From NCBI RefSeq assembly GCF_002443255.2, contig NW_019211454.1:65774179-65838178 (forward strand): a DNA stretch of 64,000 bases, read 5' to 3'. A program made the translations under genes and the position numbers. Origin of the DNA: Varroa destructor (taxonomy: Eukaryota; Arthropoda; Arachnida; Mesostigmata; Varroidae). Position 1 is the stretch's first letter. Each line of letters opens with the position of its first letter. The notes under the pieces were generated by a model that saw nothing but the letters and a program-made list of their open reading frames with translations, searched no databases and was not told the origin of the DNA. Below, in pieces: positions 39,500-51,804 of the stretch.

Positions 39500-42400
39500 G
39501 TGTAAAACCTAAAATCGACCTGTTCTATTTCTAAACAGCTTCTTGGTCGCACTGTCTGCTCCCGCTTTTTTCTTAATTCGCTGCTCAAAATAATACCTGA
39601 ATATCGTGAGACAGCATTTATCAGTACGTATCTTGGCCTGATTCACATAGAGGGCACAGACTGTGCTCTTTCGATAAATGCTATATAGAACCGGCCCCAT
39701 ATATGAAAGCCATTCTGATATGACATTGTTCCTTCGTCCGGTTTTCATCCCTTGTTAAACATTTGGAGACTGTGAACGCGTTCTGTTGGCGTATAATATT
39801 TAATAATGTAGAGTGTTAAACAAGGTAGCATGCATCGGTAGATATTCAGACCTCTTAGACTGTGTTTGTATAATAGGGAACTGACGAAGGACCACATACA
39901 CGTTCTGTTGTTTGTTTCCATTTTGAGCCAGTTTAACAGCTTGTAACAGATATCTGGGAAGTAATAGGCGAAATTATGCCTGACGTAATTGAAATATTAT
40001 TAAGCACTAGTTAAGCAATGAGTGTCCTAGTTTAAGTCTAAAAGATATCTCAACGATTTCACAACTATAATGATCCTTTCGATAACGGAGTATATAACAG
40101 AACCTAACGACGAGAGATTAAAGACGCTTTGTTTTTTTCAATCGGCCTAAAACACAGTGACGAGTCGGTGCGGAATACCCTGTGGAATATTTTAACGCGG
40201 TGTGCCCTGTTCAAAGGCACATCATTGCATAAAGCTGCCGCAATATGTTGAACTTTATTTGGAGAGTAGATCATGCCTATGTAAGCCTTTGACTCAAAAA
40301 GGCTAATCTTTGTTATTGCTCTGAAACTGGTAATGCATTCCCTCACATTTATACTTTACTATGCCAATTCATCCTCGAATCAATAAATAATTCTCGATTT
40401 TTCCTAAAAGGCTTCACGAATCGAAAAATAACCCTGATTTCGTTTCTTTAAAGCAACGCATACGAAGCCTTAACAACAACAAGGGTATAACACATTCAAA
40501 CTTTGTGTTTCTGCTGCGAGCAGTGTTTGCTTGTATATTATAAAAGTAAGTCTATTCGAAATTCCCCACACAGAGCTTTGTGTACAAGCTGAAAAGACAC
40601 TATTGATTTACGTCTGAAATATAATAGTTACTATGTCGGATAATTAGTTACGGTTTACTCACTTAAAAATTGACCTCCATTTGACCTGCGGAGGGACAAC
40701 TAGATGAGGATATCTGTCTGTCGTAATGCCAGCACCGACATGCACCTAGATGTCCATCTTGACTGCGGCAGGCGTATAATTATGTAAGATCTCTCGATGA
40801 ACTGAATATAGTAGAGCCAGCTAGATTTTTACTTTTATTTTTCGAGCTTTGCGTTGCAAAATGGCATGTAAATATTCGCTTATTTGGAGGGACTGCATAC
40901 GGAAAATAAGAGTTGATAGTCAACGCATATCCAACGGCAGGTATCATAAGAAGTTTTTCGTTATTCTTATGTAAAGCCGATACCTTTATTTCCTTCAAAG
41001 AAAAAAGTTCCCTGTTTGACACATACGGCATTATACCGTTTTACGCGCTCGCGGAGCAGATAATTGAGGTAAACAATTATACCTAATTCGGTTGATCTGC
41101 TTACATATCTACCTATCTATCTGACCGTATATCTACTAGGTCGTAGTAGTAGAACTACGCATCTGTTGGATCCTTGGAGTAGTCGGATTGGTCTAACTTT
41201 CTGGGTCGCGAGAGTGCATTTTGAGAAGAGCCGTGCCTGAGATAGGGCTAATTGAATGAATACTTTTCTTGGGAAGTGGGGGGAGGGTTGCGTCCCACTG
41301 AGCGTAATGTTAATTTGGGAAAATTGTTCGTTTTTTTCTCTCTCTCTTCGACAGGCCTGTGAGAAGGTGCTGCAATTGAGCCGAGCTGTAGTTCGGTGAA
41401 ATTTTCGACAAATAATTTTTTTCACTAAGAAAGTAATGGTCGAATGTTTACATGTAGATTTTAAATACCAGCCTAAATTTGAATAAGAATGCTATATATG
41501 TTGATATGCTCAAGCCCTACTTTTTAAGCTGAAAGGTACTCTCCTCGAAGAGTGAAAACTTTTCTTTCTTTCTTGACGCCAATCGATGGATTACGACGAG
41601 CTCAGTGAACATTCGACACTACAATAATACCCCTACATATAAACATGTTATTACTGCGTGGAAGTGGTTAAAAGCATTGAGGGGGGAGGAAGGGGGTCGT
41701 TTTGCCAATGTGAAGGTGCAGTGAACATGTCTCTCAAGCTATCTTTGAGTGCATTTTCGAGCGAATTTCTAATAAATGTTAATTGCAAATTCGTAGCAGA
41801 CGAACGTTTCGATTACACTCTTTTTGTGTACATATTTTTTATAAAACTTAGTGAGAAGCAAAGCAGAATATTTAAAATGTACCCTCTTTGCGAAGCACCA
41901 TTTTGTTGGGGTCAATTTTTTATACCTATGGGTAAACTTCGATAAGCTGAGCAAAATGCTATAGGTATTCTTCAAGCTGCAAGAGATATTCCGGCCTGAA
42001 GGAAGGCAACAATTGTGTTGGGTTTTTCAGGCCAAAACAGCTGAATGTGTTAACTGTTTCACTTACATAACACTGGAATAACAATTTTCTGCATGAAAAT
42101 ATCTATATCTAATATCTATGTATGTCTAAGCTGATGATGCCTATCTATGTATGCCTATCTGATAATGAAAATCAAAGACATCTATGTAACAGTATTTCTG
42201 GATTCCAATCGAGCTCTCTCAATGAGCTTAATCGAAACGCAATGGATCATATATCTAATTTTCAATTTCGAGTGAGGCATGCGGTTTTAAAGGTAAAAAC
42301 TCCGCATGGTGTTTAATATAATAGGGATACGTTTTGTTAACAATCGATGAATATCGAGTAAAAGTGTTATATACATGTGTCCTCATCTAGAATTAATGTT

Positions 42401-42600
42401 TCGGGTAAAATCTAATTAGTCATACCTCGTAACAATGGGGCAAAAGTGAGCGTCTTGAAGACTCTGTTTCCCTTCTGGACTAATTTCTCCTGGGCTAAAC
42501 TCGACCGCCTTTCAATAAGAAATCGCCGGAAGGTGCTTACCAGCCAAATTTACTCTGTTAGTTTAAAAGCTGTTCAATTTCAATGTGTGCATGATTCATT
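39500..42600. other. AT-richer DNA without a supported gene
   Basis: Composition drops sharply after the purine-rich tract. Frames of up to 102 codons (minus 41117-41425) have no recognisable product. Confidence 0.45.
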
Positions 42601-42601
42601 T

Positions 42602-45130
42602 TCAACAGCCTAAGATGTGCATATGAACGGAATATTCTATGTATTTTACAATTAAAAGACATCTGCAGCTATGCAACCGTAAAGCCAGTGGCTTTAGAAC
42701 GCTCCAGTGTAAACTTTCGCTTTCATTTTTTGGGTGTAGCGACCCTTGAGCCCTTGAACCCCTGTCGGATTGGAAAAAGCTGTCGGAGGTCAAGCTATGT
42801 CGGCCTAATAGTTCGCAGAATTTGAACAGCTCAGGTGCAGGTTTTAAACAGTGATGGTAGCCATCCAATCAGGTAGTTTCCAGGCAGTGTATCGATTCAC
42901 GTATGACATGAGTTGGCAAGTACCGAAGTCTGGGATTTTTCAATTTCAAGAACAGACTTATTGAGTGGTTCCTTCCGAAGCAGACAGACTCGGCCTCTGA
43001 AACAACGTGCAGATGTTTGAATAGTGTAGTACCACACCAGAACTTAATACAACGAAAAACAATGATAAACATATGGTTATGTTTATCGTCAACAATGTCA
43101 AAGGGTAGCTGAATTAATAAATTCAGCTAAATCAGTAAATTACGTCAAATTTGTTACTGCAGCTCATGAAACGTTCTACGCGGAGCTCACCAGTATTGTT
43201 CAGGGTCTGGGGCTGCTTGACACTAAAACTGGACAGAACGTAAAGCAAAGACCCAAGCTTATTTATTATTACCGCTAACAACTCGGCATATCAAAAGTTT
43301 CCGTAGGTACTTTTCTCGGGTAGCATTTGGAGATGTGTTGAAGCCCCCGTCTGGCGTTGTATCGGTAATAGACGGGTGCAAAACGCAAGCACCTTCCCCA
43401 AAACAATGCTCAACATTTCATCTACAGGACATAAAGCCACTTGGAATAAAATGATGACCTGACAAGTTTGGTTGAGTTACAATGAACGAAGTAGAGTATA
43501 GTATAGATCAAAGACATGCACATAGGTTTACAGTAAGCGGCTGGCCATAACGAAGTTGTTATTGATGCGCTTCAATTTCATAGCGGCTTTGGGAGATAAG
43601 GCCGACATGCGGACGAGCTGAAAAAGGCGACAATCGAATGCCCGCAACAGTCGGCTAAACTGGTAATACAGACGTGCGAGGAATCCGGGGCGAAAGGGGT
43701 GATTGTAAAGTATTAAATGCAAAGATGACTAAGCGATCGGGCTGTATGATGTATCTAAACAAGAGAGCCTGCGTATGCTATAATTTTGAGATCGTGGGTA
43801 ATAACACAAGGTAGGTTCTCAAAGCAAAATTTCTCGAAAGCTCTCCTCCAAAATAATCCGAAATTCGTTTAACCGTTCGACAAGGCCAGGCCAAGGAATT
43901 GATCAAGGGTGTTGAAAAGCCAAAGTGAATGCTGCAGTTGGTCGACTAATCAGATGATACGGAAAGCGTGACCATATCGCGTGTAGTTTGACTTGCGTGC
44001 CTGGTATGAGACAATATGGGACGACTTCAATAAATGACTCTACAACTACTTTCTTCCAAAGAACATAGAGTTGCTCGAGCGTTTTGACTTCGTTTTCTGC
44101 TATAGGATGAACGAAAAGGCATTCGAGTGATTCGTGTGTACCAAACAAATACTGCCGGATAAGTCGGTACGAAATTTGAGTTATTTGTATCTCTGGCTAA
44201 CTTTCGAAGAAATGCAAAATTGACTACCTTCGCGAACAGCTAGAGGTAATTTCTACGTTGACTTAATTTGAATGGCTTAAGACTATACGCCAAGAAAAAC
44301 TGAGAAAACATCTGCCGCTTTTTCGAGAGGGGCAAATTCACCCGCGGTCCCCACCGGTCGCGGCTGTTAAGGCCAGACGAACCACAATAACATGCCTTAG
44401 ATGTGTTAACCCTGTGAAACTTGATGGCCAACATACGGATTCTCTGCCGCATGTGCTTGACATAAAAAAACACCGTCAGTACACTGATCATCACGCATGA
44501 GCTAGTGAGTCCTTGGTAGGTAGGCGGCGGTAATATAGCGGCAATGGGTTCACCTTCAACGATGACATTATTTCTCTCCCCAGTCTGAGGAGATCACGAT
44601 CACTCCTGTTGAAATTAGCTGAAACTTTGATGGGTTCTAACGTGTCGTCGGGGCCACCCGGAGGTTGACCAAATCATATGACGGCCGACAGAGTGCTATC
44701 TTCGAGGTAGGCAGATATGGATTAGAAAACGTGAGTACGTACATGGCTGTAATGTATGCCGACTTGCGCGAGAAAGCCTCGAAATGAGCCCGTTCTTGCT
44801 CCGTCAACAAGGATCTGCAACCTATCGCTGTAGGAGGGTGAGGATCGACCTTATCGAGCAGAACTGCGATGACAGCGAGCACAACTAGGTTAAAAGGATG
44901 TGTTTTGAAATGGCGAGAGGTCTGGTACGGTCCCGATGGCATCGGACGCCAAAGATTAAGAATCCGCCAGTCGCCTTTAGAACCAAAGTAACTTTACCCG
45001 ACACGCACACGAGGAGATCGAGAAGAAGTTTGTACAGCTCAGCGTGAAGTTGGAGCCACTGGATGCTACAGAACACTGGCCGCAGGATAAGAATATACGG
45101 CCGGATAAACGTGCCCGAGTTGTAAAAAAA
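42602..45130 (-). pseudogene. Series of broken frames, possibly a decayed multi-pass membrane protein
   Basis: Reading down the minus strand, amphipathic and hydrophobic frames follow one another in changing phase: 45130-44885, 44942-44637, 44673-44491, 44494-44240, 44148-43903, 43722-43528, 43476-43132, 43072-42869 and 42868-42602. The first contains LHAELYKLLLDLLVCVSG. The fourth pairs a hydrophobic stretch (VMISVLTVFFYV) with a basic segment (KHMRQRIRMLAIK), as in a cytoplasmic loop. The frame at 43476-43132 runs 115 codons with a single TGA (43291-43293) and reads VIILFQVALC before it and YAELLAVIINKLGSLLYVLS after it. Alternating membrane and basic-loop segments recall invertebrate gustatory receptors, which have seven membrane segments and decay often. 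Each frame alone is within chance length, and some breaks could be introns, so this is a weak call. Confidence 0.22.
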
Positions 45131-45162
45131 TATTATAAACAGATGAGTAAATACACTGCACT

Positions 45163-45180
45163 AATATATATATATATATA
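45163..45180. repeat. Short AT microsatellite
   Basis: Nine AT units lie just beyond the first of the broken minus-strand frames. Confidence 0.85.
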
Positions 45181-45189
45181 CAATTCTTA

Positions 45190-48100
45190 CAGTTTGATTT
45201 TAGCATTACTCAATAAATGTTGAACGTATTTATAACGATACTAAAGAAACGCAATACAACTAGTGGTAACACCAAACGCCACTCGTCATTCAAAGTTCAC
45301 GGTTTAGAACCTCATTGAATTTAATTTTGTAATGATCTGTGTTAGTATTTAAAGCACCCGTATTCAAGTGGATCCATTTAAAATTTACCTCTATTACTTT
45401 CGAAAGTTTTCAACTTAGGCCAATGTTATAGCATGGGTGATTGATATAAGCATAAAAAAGATGTTCTAATACATGACACGTGCCATGGCCATTTAATTAT
45501 GACGTAGCAAAATTACTGAGTGCGGAAGTTTTGTATCTTGGTTATGTTAGTGGTTTATATACTTTCAATTGAAATTTAACGTGTGTTGAAATTTTGGATG
45601 ACTACGATCTGACTGGCCAGTATGGTCTGCAACAAGTAGACATATTTGTTGTAGACCATACTTACGTTGAAACGTGTTGAGATTTTCGTTCCTTTGTCAC
45701 CAATGTCAAACGAGCGAATTTGGTGATGCACTGAAACCTGGAATATTAACACGGACTTACATTATTCTAACAAAAGGCAATTTTGGAAAATCACTCACTT
45801 GATTTTATCATACGCGCTATATTTTTACGATTGAAATCTAAAAGCTGATAATTTTAGTATAATGATCATGACGATTCCGTTTTTGTAACATGCCGCAAGT
45901 CGCAACAACCACAACAATAGAGGTAATGTCCCTAAAAACCTGACCAGACAACAAGTGGTGATGTTTCACACGTATGCACACCTATTGGCCTTTGAATACA
46001 TTTAAAATAATGTATCTATCAACTATCCAAATCGAAATTCGTAGACTTGTCAACTTAGAACTTACCGTTCAAATCTATTATTATTGCTTTTTGTCCGACA
46101 TGTAGCCATCAGAAACAATTGAACGGATCTATATGCCTAATCATGATATTGTTGTATGTTTTTTTTTGTCATTTGCAAATAACTGCTTCTCTAGTTCAGT
46201 GAACGAATCGCTCTTAACAAATATTCTGTATGTACCTCTATCACTGCATCGCTGCTACCTGTAATGCTTATTATCTACTTATGCCATTTCAGTTGAAACA
46301 AGTGTATGTAGCAATAAGGTAAGCATTCAGTGGACGCTATACAGTTGGTCTACCAGCCGACGTAATTTCCACGATCGATCGTGTTAGCCTGTATAACAGG
46401 ATCTGAGAAAACGTTCATACCTATCACATATAGCCACAAAACGTAATAAACGCTTTTTCGATTAACTGCACATCCAAAACTATTGGCAACAGCTGAAATG
46501 CGTTAGCCTAATTTCAAATTTTCGTGGCGGGACCTCATTGCAGCATGAGACGTTTCGCTTTTTTGTGACGGCAGTTCACGATGTACAAAGCCTTGTACAA
46601 ACGTACTACGCTAAATAATCCAAACTTAATTCCTTTTCTTCCGCTAGCACTATCTTTGTGTTTTTTTGTTCATAGATTGATCGAAAATATATTGATACGT
46701 TGAAATCGACCATATACTGGTACGTTTAGAACAATCTGCCAATATGCTACACTATTTGATAATAATAGTTGTTGTTGTTATTAGAATAAGGTCTTAAGGG
46801 TACCAGAGCGAAATAAGAAAGCGGTTTAGATACTGATAGAAAACATCTACAGCAGATTACTGGCGTACCCCTTTTTGATATTGAAATCAACCAAAGACTT
46901 CCTGTACAAAAAACATTCAACTAACATACACACACACATATATATACGTATGTATCATCATAGTAGTAACTATAATAACAGCTACTTTCCACTCCATTGG
47001 GATCAGAATCATTTGCTTCTGAAAACGGCACACCTGGCCAACTGGATCTTCAAATGAGAATTTCACCAAGACGAAGCCACATGGGGTACCAGCTTGTGTA
47101 ATAAATAGGTTAGACTTCCTAAGCAGACTCTGTTTTTGGCCAATCTTACCCACTGTAACATATATATTTGTTGACCGATTCCGGTGCGATTATGCAGACA
47201 AGATTGTCACGATGATAAGAATCCTAAAAACAGATGTATTTTGTTAGAATAACTGTCCTTTATAAACTTTTTGGGTCTACAAAAAAATTTGAAAAAAGGT
47301 GGATTGCACACAAGCCGCTCCTATGATTTTGCTCTTCAAAGCTATAAGACGCGCTACTATAAAAGATTAAAGATAACCTTATTTGTAATATCTGTAACAA
47401 TGAAACGATCTTACAGAGTGTGTCATTTCTACAAATTTATTAAGAAATACCGGTTCGTATCAAAAAATTTAACGACTCACTTCGAATTAATATTAGTTTG
47501 TATTATTATAGGCATTTATTGAGTGGTCGGTACTCGCGCATTGCCTAAGAAACTCCAGTCGCACAAGAAAATAACGCCTACCTTATGGTTATATAATTAT
47601 CCAACAGTTATATCCAATTATGTGAGTTAATTGCGTAATAATTTCCGTCTATCTACCCGTTTTTCGTCCAGTAGTTTCTTGGAAAGTGTCTAGTCATATT
47701 GAATCGTATGATCCAGACGCCTAAATGATGTTTATGCTTCACATAAGATGATAGCTTCCTCCCGTACCCGGCGTAAATTGATTATCGCTAACTGCTTCAC
47801 GAGTCGTCTGCCTCGTGCCGCTGCCATCAGGGCCAGGTATAAAAACTTCATATTATCTCTATTTATAAGGAAAAGAAGTTATACCCGATGCCGGTACTGC
47901 AACACCGTCATCTATACTTGCCGTTTTGCGGGTAAAAATAGCCCTCAACGAATGACACGTTCAAACGAACAAAAACCATCTATTTGTTTCGCCCCTTTTT
48001 TTGGTAAAGGGAACGCTGCCGGCATCTATCAAACGGGATTTGTAGCAGCTGAAGTTACTTTCCCAGGTAGTAACGGGGCATACTAGTGAAAAACCGTCCA

Positions 48101-49060
48101 GATACTTATATAAATGGTGAAACCACTTCTCTTATGAACTGCAGCGAAAATTTAATTCCAAAATAAGTGCCTGATGTTATACAGCATTATCGATCCTAAG
48201 AAAGAGTCAAATTGAAACGCTATAGGCTGAAACGACTGGGTTTTTCGGTATGGCCAAGGAGACTTTGGAACCACAGGTATATATGTAAAGGTAATAGAGA
48301 TATAGAAAATCTGCAATAACTTACGCGATAAAGAAAGACAAAAAACTCCAGACAATTTCCCTGCTAAGAGCTGTTGGAAATACCAATAGGATAAAACATG
48401 TTCATAAGTTGGCCACGAAAAATCTAATTAACGGGCAAAAATAGTATGGATTTTAAATAAGAGATGATTAACTTTACGCTCATGAATGGCTTCATAAGCA
48501 TAATTACACGCAACGCAAGATTAGGTCCTTTATCTACACTGGACATATTTTTTTATAAGTGGAACAACTGTGAGCTTTCTATAATGTCTTGATCGTCTAT
48601 CGTCTATAAAAAATTGAAAGTATATTAAATAAAGAGGTTCCGACATTATTTGTGTAATTTCAAACTAAAACAATAACGGAACCGCATCCGACATTAAGCA
48701 AAAATCATCGAAAAGCTATTCAATTTTTGGAATTGTGTTATGGTTAGCGAAAGACAGATACCTTTATGCTGAAGTCTATCACAAACGAAGTCACAATTAT
48801 TTCGGTTACTTTGTGTTTACCGGTTTTGAGCTGGTTAGGGCTACGACAATCACATTTCCTTTAAGGCATTTGCTCGTGTATATAAAAACAAAACGGTAGC
48901 TCAGGCGGTGTGAAACAAGCTTCTGTAAACCGTTAACCTTTTTGTCGGCTTACGCAACGCAGGAGTGAGGGTCCTTTTTCCTGATTACCTTCAAGTCCCT
49001 TCTTACACATTCGTCCTTAGATGTTAGATTATCCGGTAACACCTTTCAGTAGTCAGCGGA
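45190..49060. other. No supported gene
   Basis: AT-rich DNA with the hairpin at 45621-45660 as its only distinct structure. The 112-codon frame at 47748-48086 begins in Arg/Ala-rich sequence and has no recognisable family. Confidence 0.45.
45621..45660. repeat. Hairpin: 15 bp stem, 10 base loop
   Basis: TATGGTCTGCAACAA (45621-45635) pairs with TTGTTGTAGACCATA (45646-45660). Fourteen positions are Watson-Crick and one is G-T, enclosing a 10 base loop. It is the best compact non-microsatellite inverted repeat I found. It is too short for a normal animal microRNA precursor (about 60-80 bases), and the flanks do not extend the stem. Confidence 0.8.
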
Positions 49061-49068
49061 CGTAGAAG

Positions 49069-49620
49069 CTATACTGGTACGATGACAGCACTAATGGACA
49101 ATGTCAATGCTACAGATGAAATTGCCAGTAATAACACATTGATGTGAAGCAGCTTAATCAGATCCGAAGCAAACGTGTTCCTTAGGCTTAAGGTATTGCA
49201 TATTAGACAATCAGCTAATGCTTTCCAATTAGAAACTATGAGTCAACATATGCTATGTCTGCATTATCGAGTGAAGGCATTATCCTAGCGGCCAGACAAT
49301 TTATGAATCCGGCTGCCAATATGAAAACTACCAAGGCTTCACAGAATACCTTTTTGTTTATCGTAATCCGTTGTGAACCTATAAGCATCAGACAATTCCA
49401 TTTCTAGTCAAGCGATCTAGCTCAGAGATTTGTTGATACCTTTTGAATGAAGTTATCGAAAATTTTGGTAGTCAAGAAATTCGTCATGGCAAACAATATG
49501 GTATTATAATTTGCAGATCAGCTCCAGATATTACAAGCAAGTCAGCACTATTCTCACAATGAAACATTCAGATTGTCCTAGATTATCGTACCGAAAGCGG
49601 TGAATCCCATAAGCGACCTC
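49069..49620 (-). pseudogene. Broken frames with two membrane-type segments, possible receptor relic
   Basis: Several minus-strand frames lie end to end with phase changes. 49388-49236 (51 codons) carries EALVVFILAAGFINCLAARI, a clear hydrophobic helix. 49242-49069 (58 codons) carries NVLLLAISSVALTLSISAV near its end. Upstream pieces read MTNFLTTKIFDNFIQK and MELSDAYRFTTDYDKQKG in two other frames. Helix, short loop, helix with charged joints is what a decayed polytopic membrane protein would look like, and the gustatory receptor family is a candidate. There is no intact start, no convincing splice pattern, and at least three frame changes in 550 bases. Chance cannot be ruled out without a database comparison. 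Confidence 0.2.
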
Positions 49621-50512
49621 TTGAAGTAAAGGGACGCAGATCTTTAAGCGATAAAGCGACATGGGACAATGGTCCCACAAACAAAAGTCTGGCTCAAGAA
49701 CGCCGATGGTCCACTAACAAGAAATGGTTGCTTAGATCTATCACCTATAAAATTGGAGAGAAATAAGAAAAAAGATGATGGGCAAAATAGCAGACGAGGC
49801 GCAGTACTGGTTGGAACGCGCTAAGCGGTACGGAAATTGACGAAACTGAGCAAGAGCTCAGACGAGGTGGTATAGATGAACGAGCTCAATCTCGTCCGGT
49901 ACCATTCACATGACAGCGGCGAAACCTCTATAGAGACTAATAGTCACTCGTAAAGGTAAGCACCATCAATGCAAACAAACATTTCATTTGAAGGAGAGCT
50001 AGTAGATTTACTTAAACCGCCATGGCGATCGTACTTCGTCTCCAGTTTGCCATAATAAGTATGCCTTCTTTTCAAACTCCGCCGTGGACAATAATGGACA
50101 GTATTGTATGTGTAGGTTATTATAATTAATGAAACTGGTTAGGTCATTTAAGATATCTCGCGTTTTCTTTCGCAGTTGCCTAATGAGGCGAGCTCTACGT
50201 ACATTTTTTTACGAGTAACAAAGTAAATTACTTTATTTAAGGGGTTCGCTTGGTTTTGAATATGCCCGACAGTAATAATAATAATAATTGCCCTATGCAT
50301 AGTGATTCTTCCAACACTGTTTTCACCGCACCTGTCAGCCTCCAGATCCAGATCGCTCTTTTTCAAATAATTTGTGTTGCGATAGAGTGGACTGATTGAT
50401 GTTCGTTGACTCTTCAGTCACCGAGTTTTGTCATTGTTGAACTAATGAATAGCTCGAGTATAGTAGATCAAATATAAGTAGGTTGAGTGGACATATGCTT
50501 GAAATGAAAAGT

Positions 50513-50529
50513 AAATATATATATATATA
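50513..50529. repeat. Short AT microsatellite
   Basis: An AT run between AGTA and AACGG. Confidence 0.8.
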
Positions 50530-50867
50530 AACGGAATGCAATATTTTTTTTATAACAGCTAAGGGCACGCCGTACGCAGAGTATTAAATCGCGAAAGCTA
50601 AAACACTATATTGCAATGAAGGCTAAGTTAAAATATAGGTGGACCACAAAGATTATGTGCGTCCTGAAACTGCCGTGGGTACCTTTACTATGATCTATGC
50701 TGTGAGCTAAGATGTTACTCCAGGATATTCTGACAGAAAAAAAAGCATAACAATATCTATCGATGGCCAGAATAGTAACTAAACTAGCAAGAAAATTGGT
50801 CATAACAAGCAATGATAAGTAAGCAGGAGAACTGGAGTAGGATCCTAGTCTCGGACCTGTGAGCCTG

Positions 50868-50914
50868 CAATGGTGACACTACAATGGTACAACGCTACAC
50901 AATGGTGACACTAC
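50868..50914 (+). repeat. 32 bp period partial tandem duplication
   Basis: CAATGGTGACACTAC occurs at 50868-50882 and again at 50900-50914, with a third partial copy (ACAATGGTAC) between them. It looks like a slippage or local duplication event. Confidence 0.85.
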
Positions 50915-51382
50915 CTACTATGCCACGCGGGTATTAACTGGACATATATAATACCAGAACTAGATATCGTAGAGATAAAAAAAAAAATGCAGCATAACGT
51001 ATGCGTACACGTCAGATGAAATACGTGGAGCGCACCACACCATTTGCCTTGTGAAGCCTTTTAAGAAAAGCGCCGAGAAGTGCTGTGAGGCTCATCTTCG
51101 ATTATAGTTAAGGACGTTCAATTTACACAGGAGCCGCCAAAGAATTAATAACTTGAAAGATCAAGGATAGGCTTGAAGAAAAGCACCAAGAGGTGCAAGA
51201 CGCAAAAAGTGAATTAATAGAAGCACCGCTTTCCTACTTTCGAGTCTGAAGTAATGTTTCAAAACGGTTCCAGACTTTTGGAATGATAAAAAAGAGTGTA
51301 GAGGTTTGGTGGGTCCTAGCGTGCTCTATACCACCAAAAGGCGGTTTCAACTCTCTCCATATTCGGGCCCTATCAAATCGAT

Positions 51383-51721
51383 TTGAAAAAAAGATACCGG
51401 TCATGCGTAAATGTATTACCTCATACCTTTAAAGAGAAGATCTTCGCCATAACCGTACTTTTTCCTGTGAAGAACGAGCGTCAAAATATGGAGAGCACTG
51501 AGAAACGGTGCCACGGTCTAAACAATGTAGAGATCAACATACTGCACCGGATATGCAGAGCAAACCTCGATCATCTTATTGATTTAGCAGTTTTTGGTAG
51601 GATTCATGAACAGAACAGAGCGACAAAATCAGAGTTTGCCTTTTCCAAAGGTGGCTTTTCGCTCGATATGTTACTTTACAGTTTTTCTTCATATACAATT
51701 AGATATTTTAGTTTTCAATGA
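51383..51721 (+). pseudogene. Plus-strand frame ending in a receptor-like tail
   Basis: This 112-codon plus-strand frame begins MKKRYRSCVNVLPHT and ends GGFSLDMLLYSFSSYTIRYF-SFQ at a TGA. Arthropod gustatory receptors usually end in a last membrane helix with a TY.....Q-type motif just before the stop. The order here, a GGF turn, a hydrophobic helix, SYTI, then a final Q, resembles that tail. An overlapping frame at 51594-51803 could supply the preceding segment (VGFMNRTERQNQSLPF) if one base had been lost or gained. The upstream half is ordinary in composition. Length alone is not significant, and a single short motif match is weak evidence. Confidence 0.18.
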
Positions 51722-51804
51722 AACGGAGGCAAAAATCCGCAAATACCCTTTACTAAAGATGGCATACTTTTTCAAATGTCATCATCGTTCAAGATTTCAA
51801 TAAA

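Noticed and set aside
47748..48086. 112-codon plus-strand frame
   Set aside because: No domain, no upstream regulatory context, and no splice sites in a sensible arrangement.
48895..48908. GGTAGCTCAGGCGG, a tRNA A-box look-alike
   Set aside because: No B box (GGTTCGANTCC) follows at the right distance, and the flanks form no acceptor or anticodon stem.
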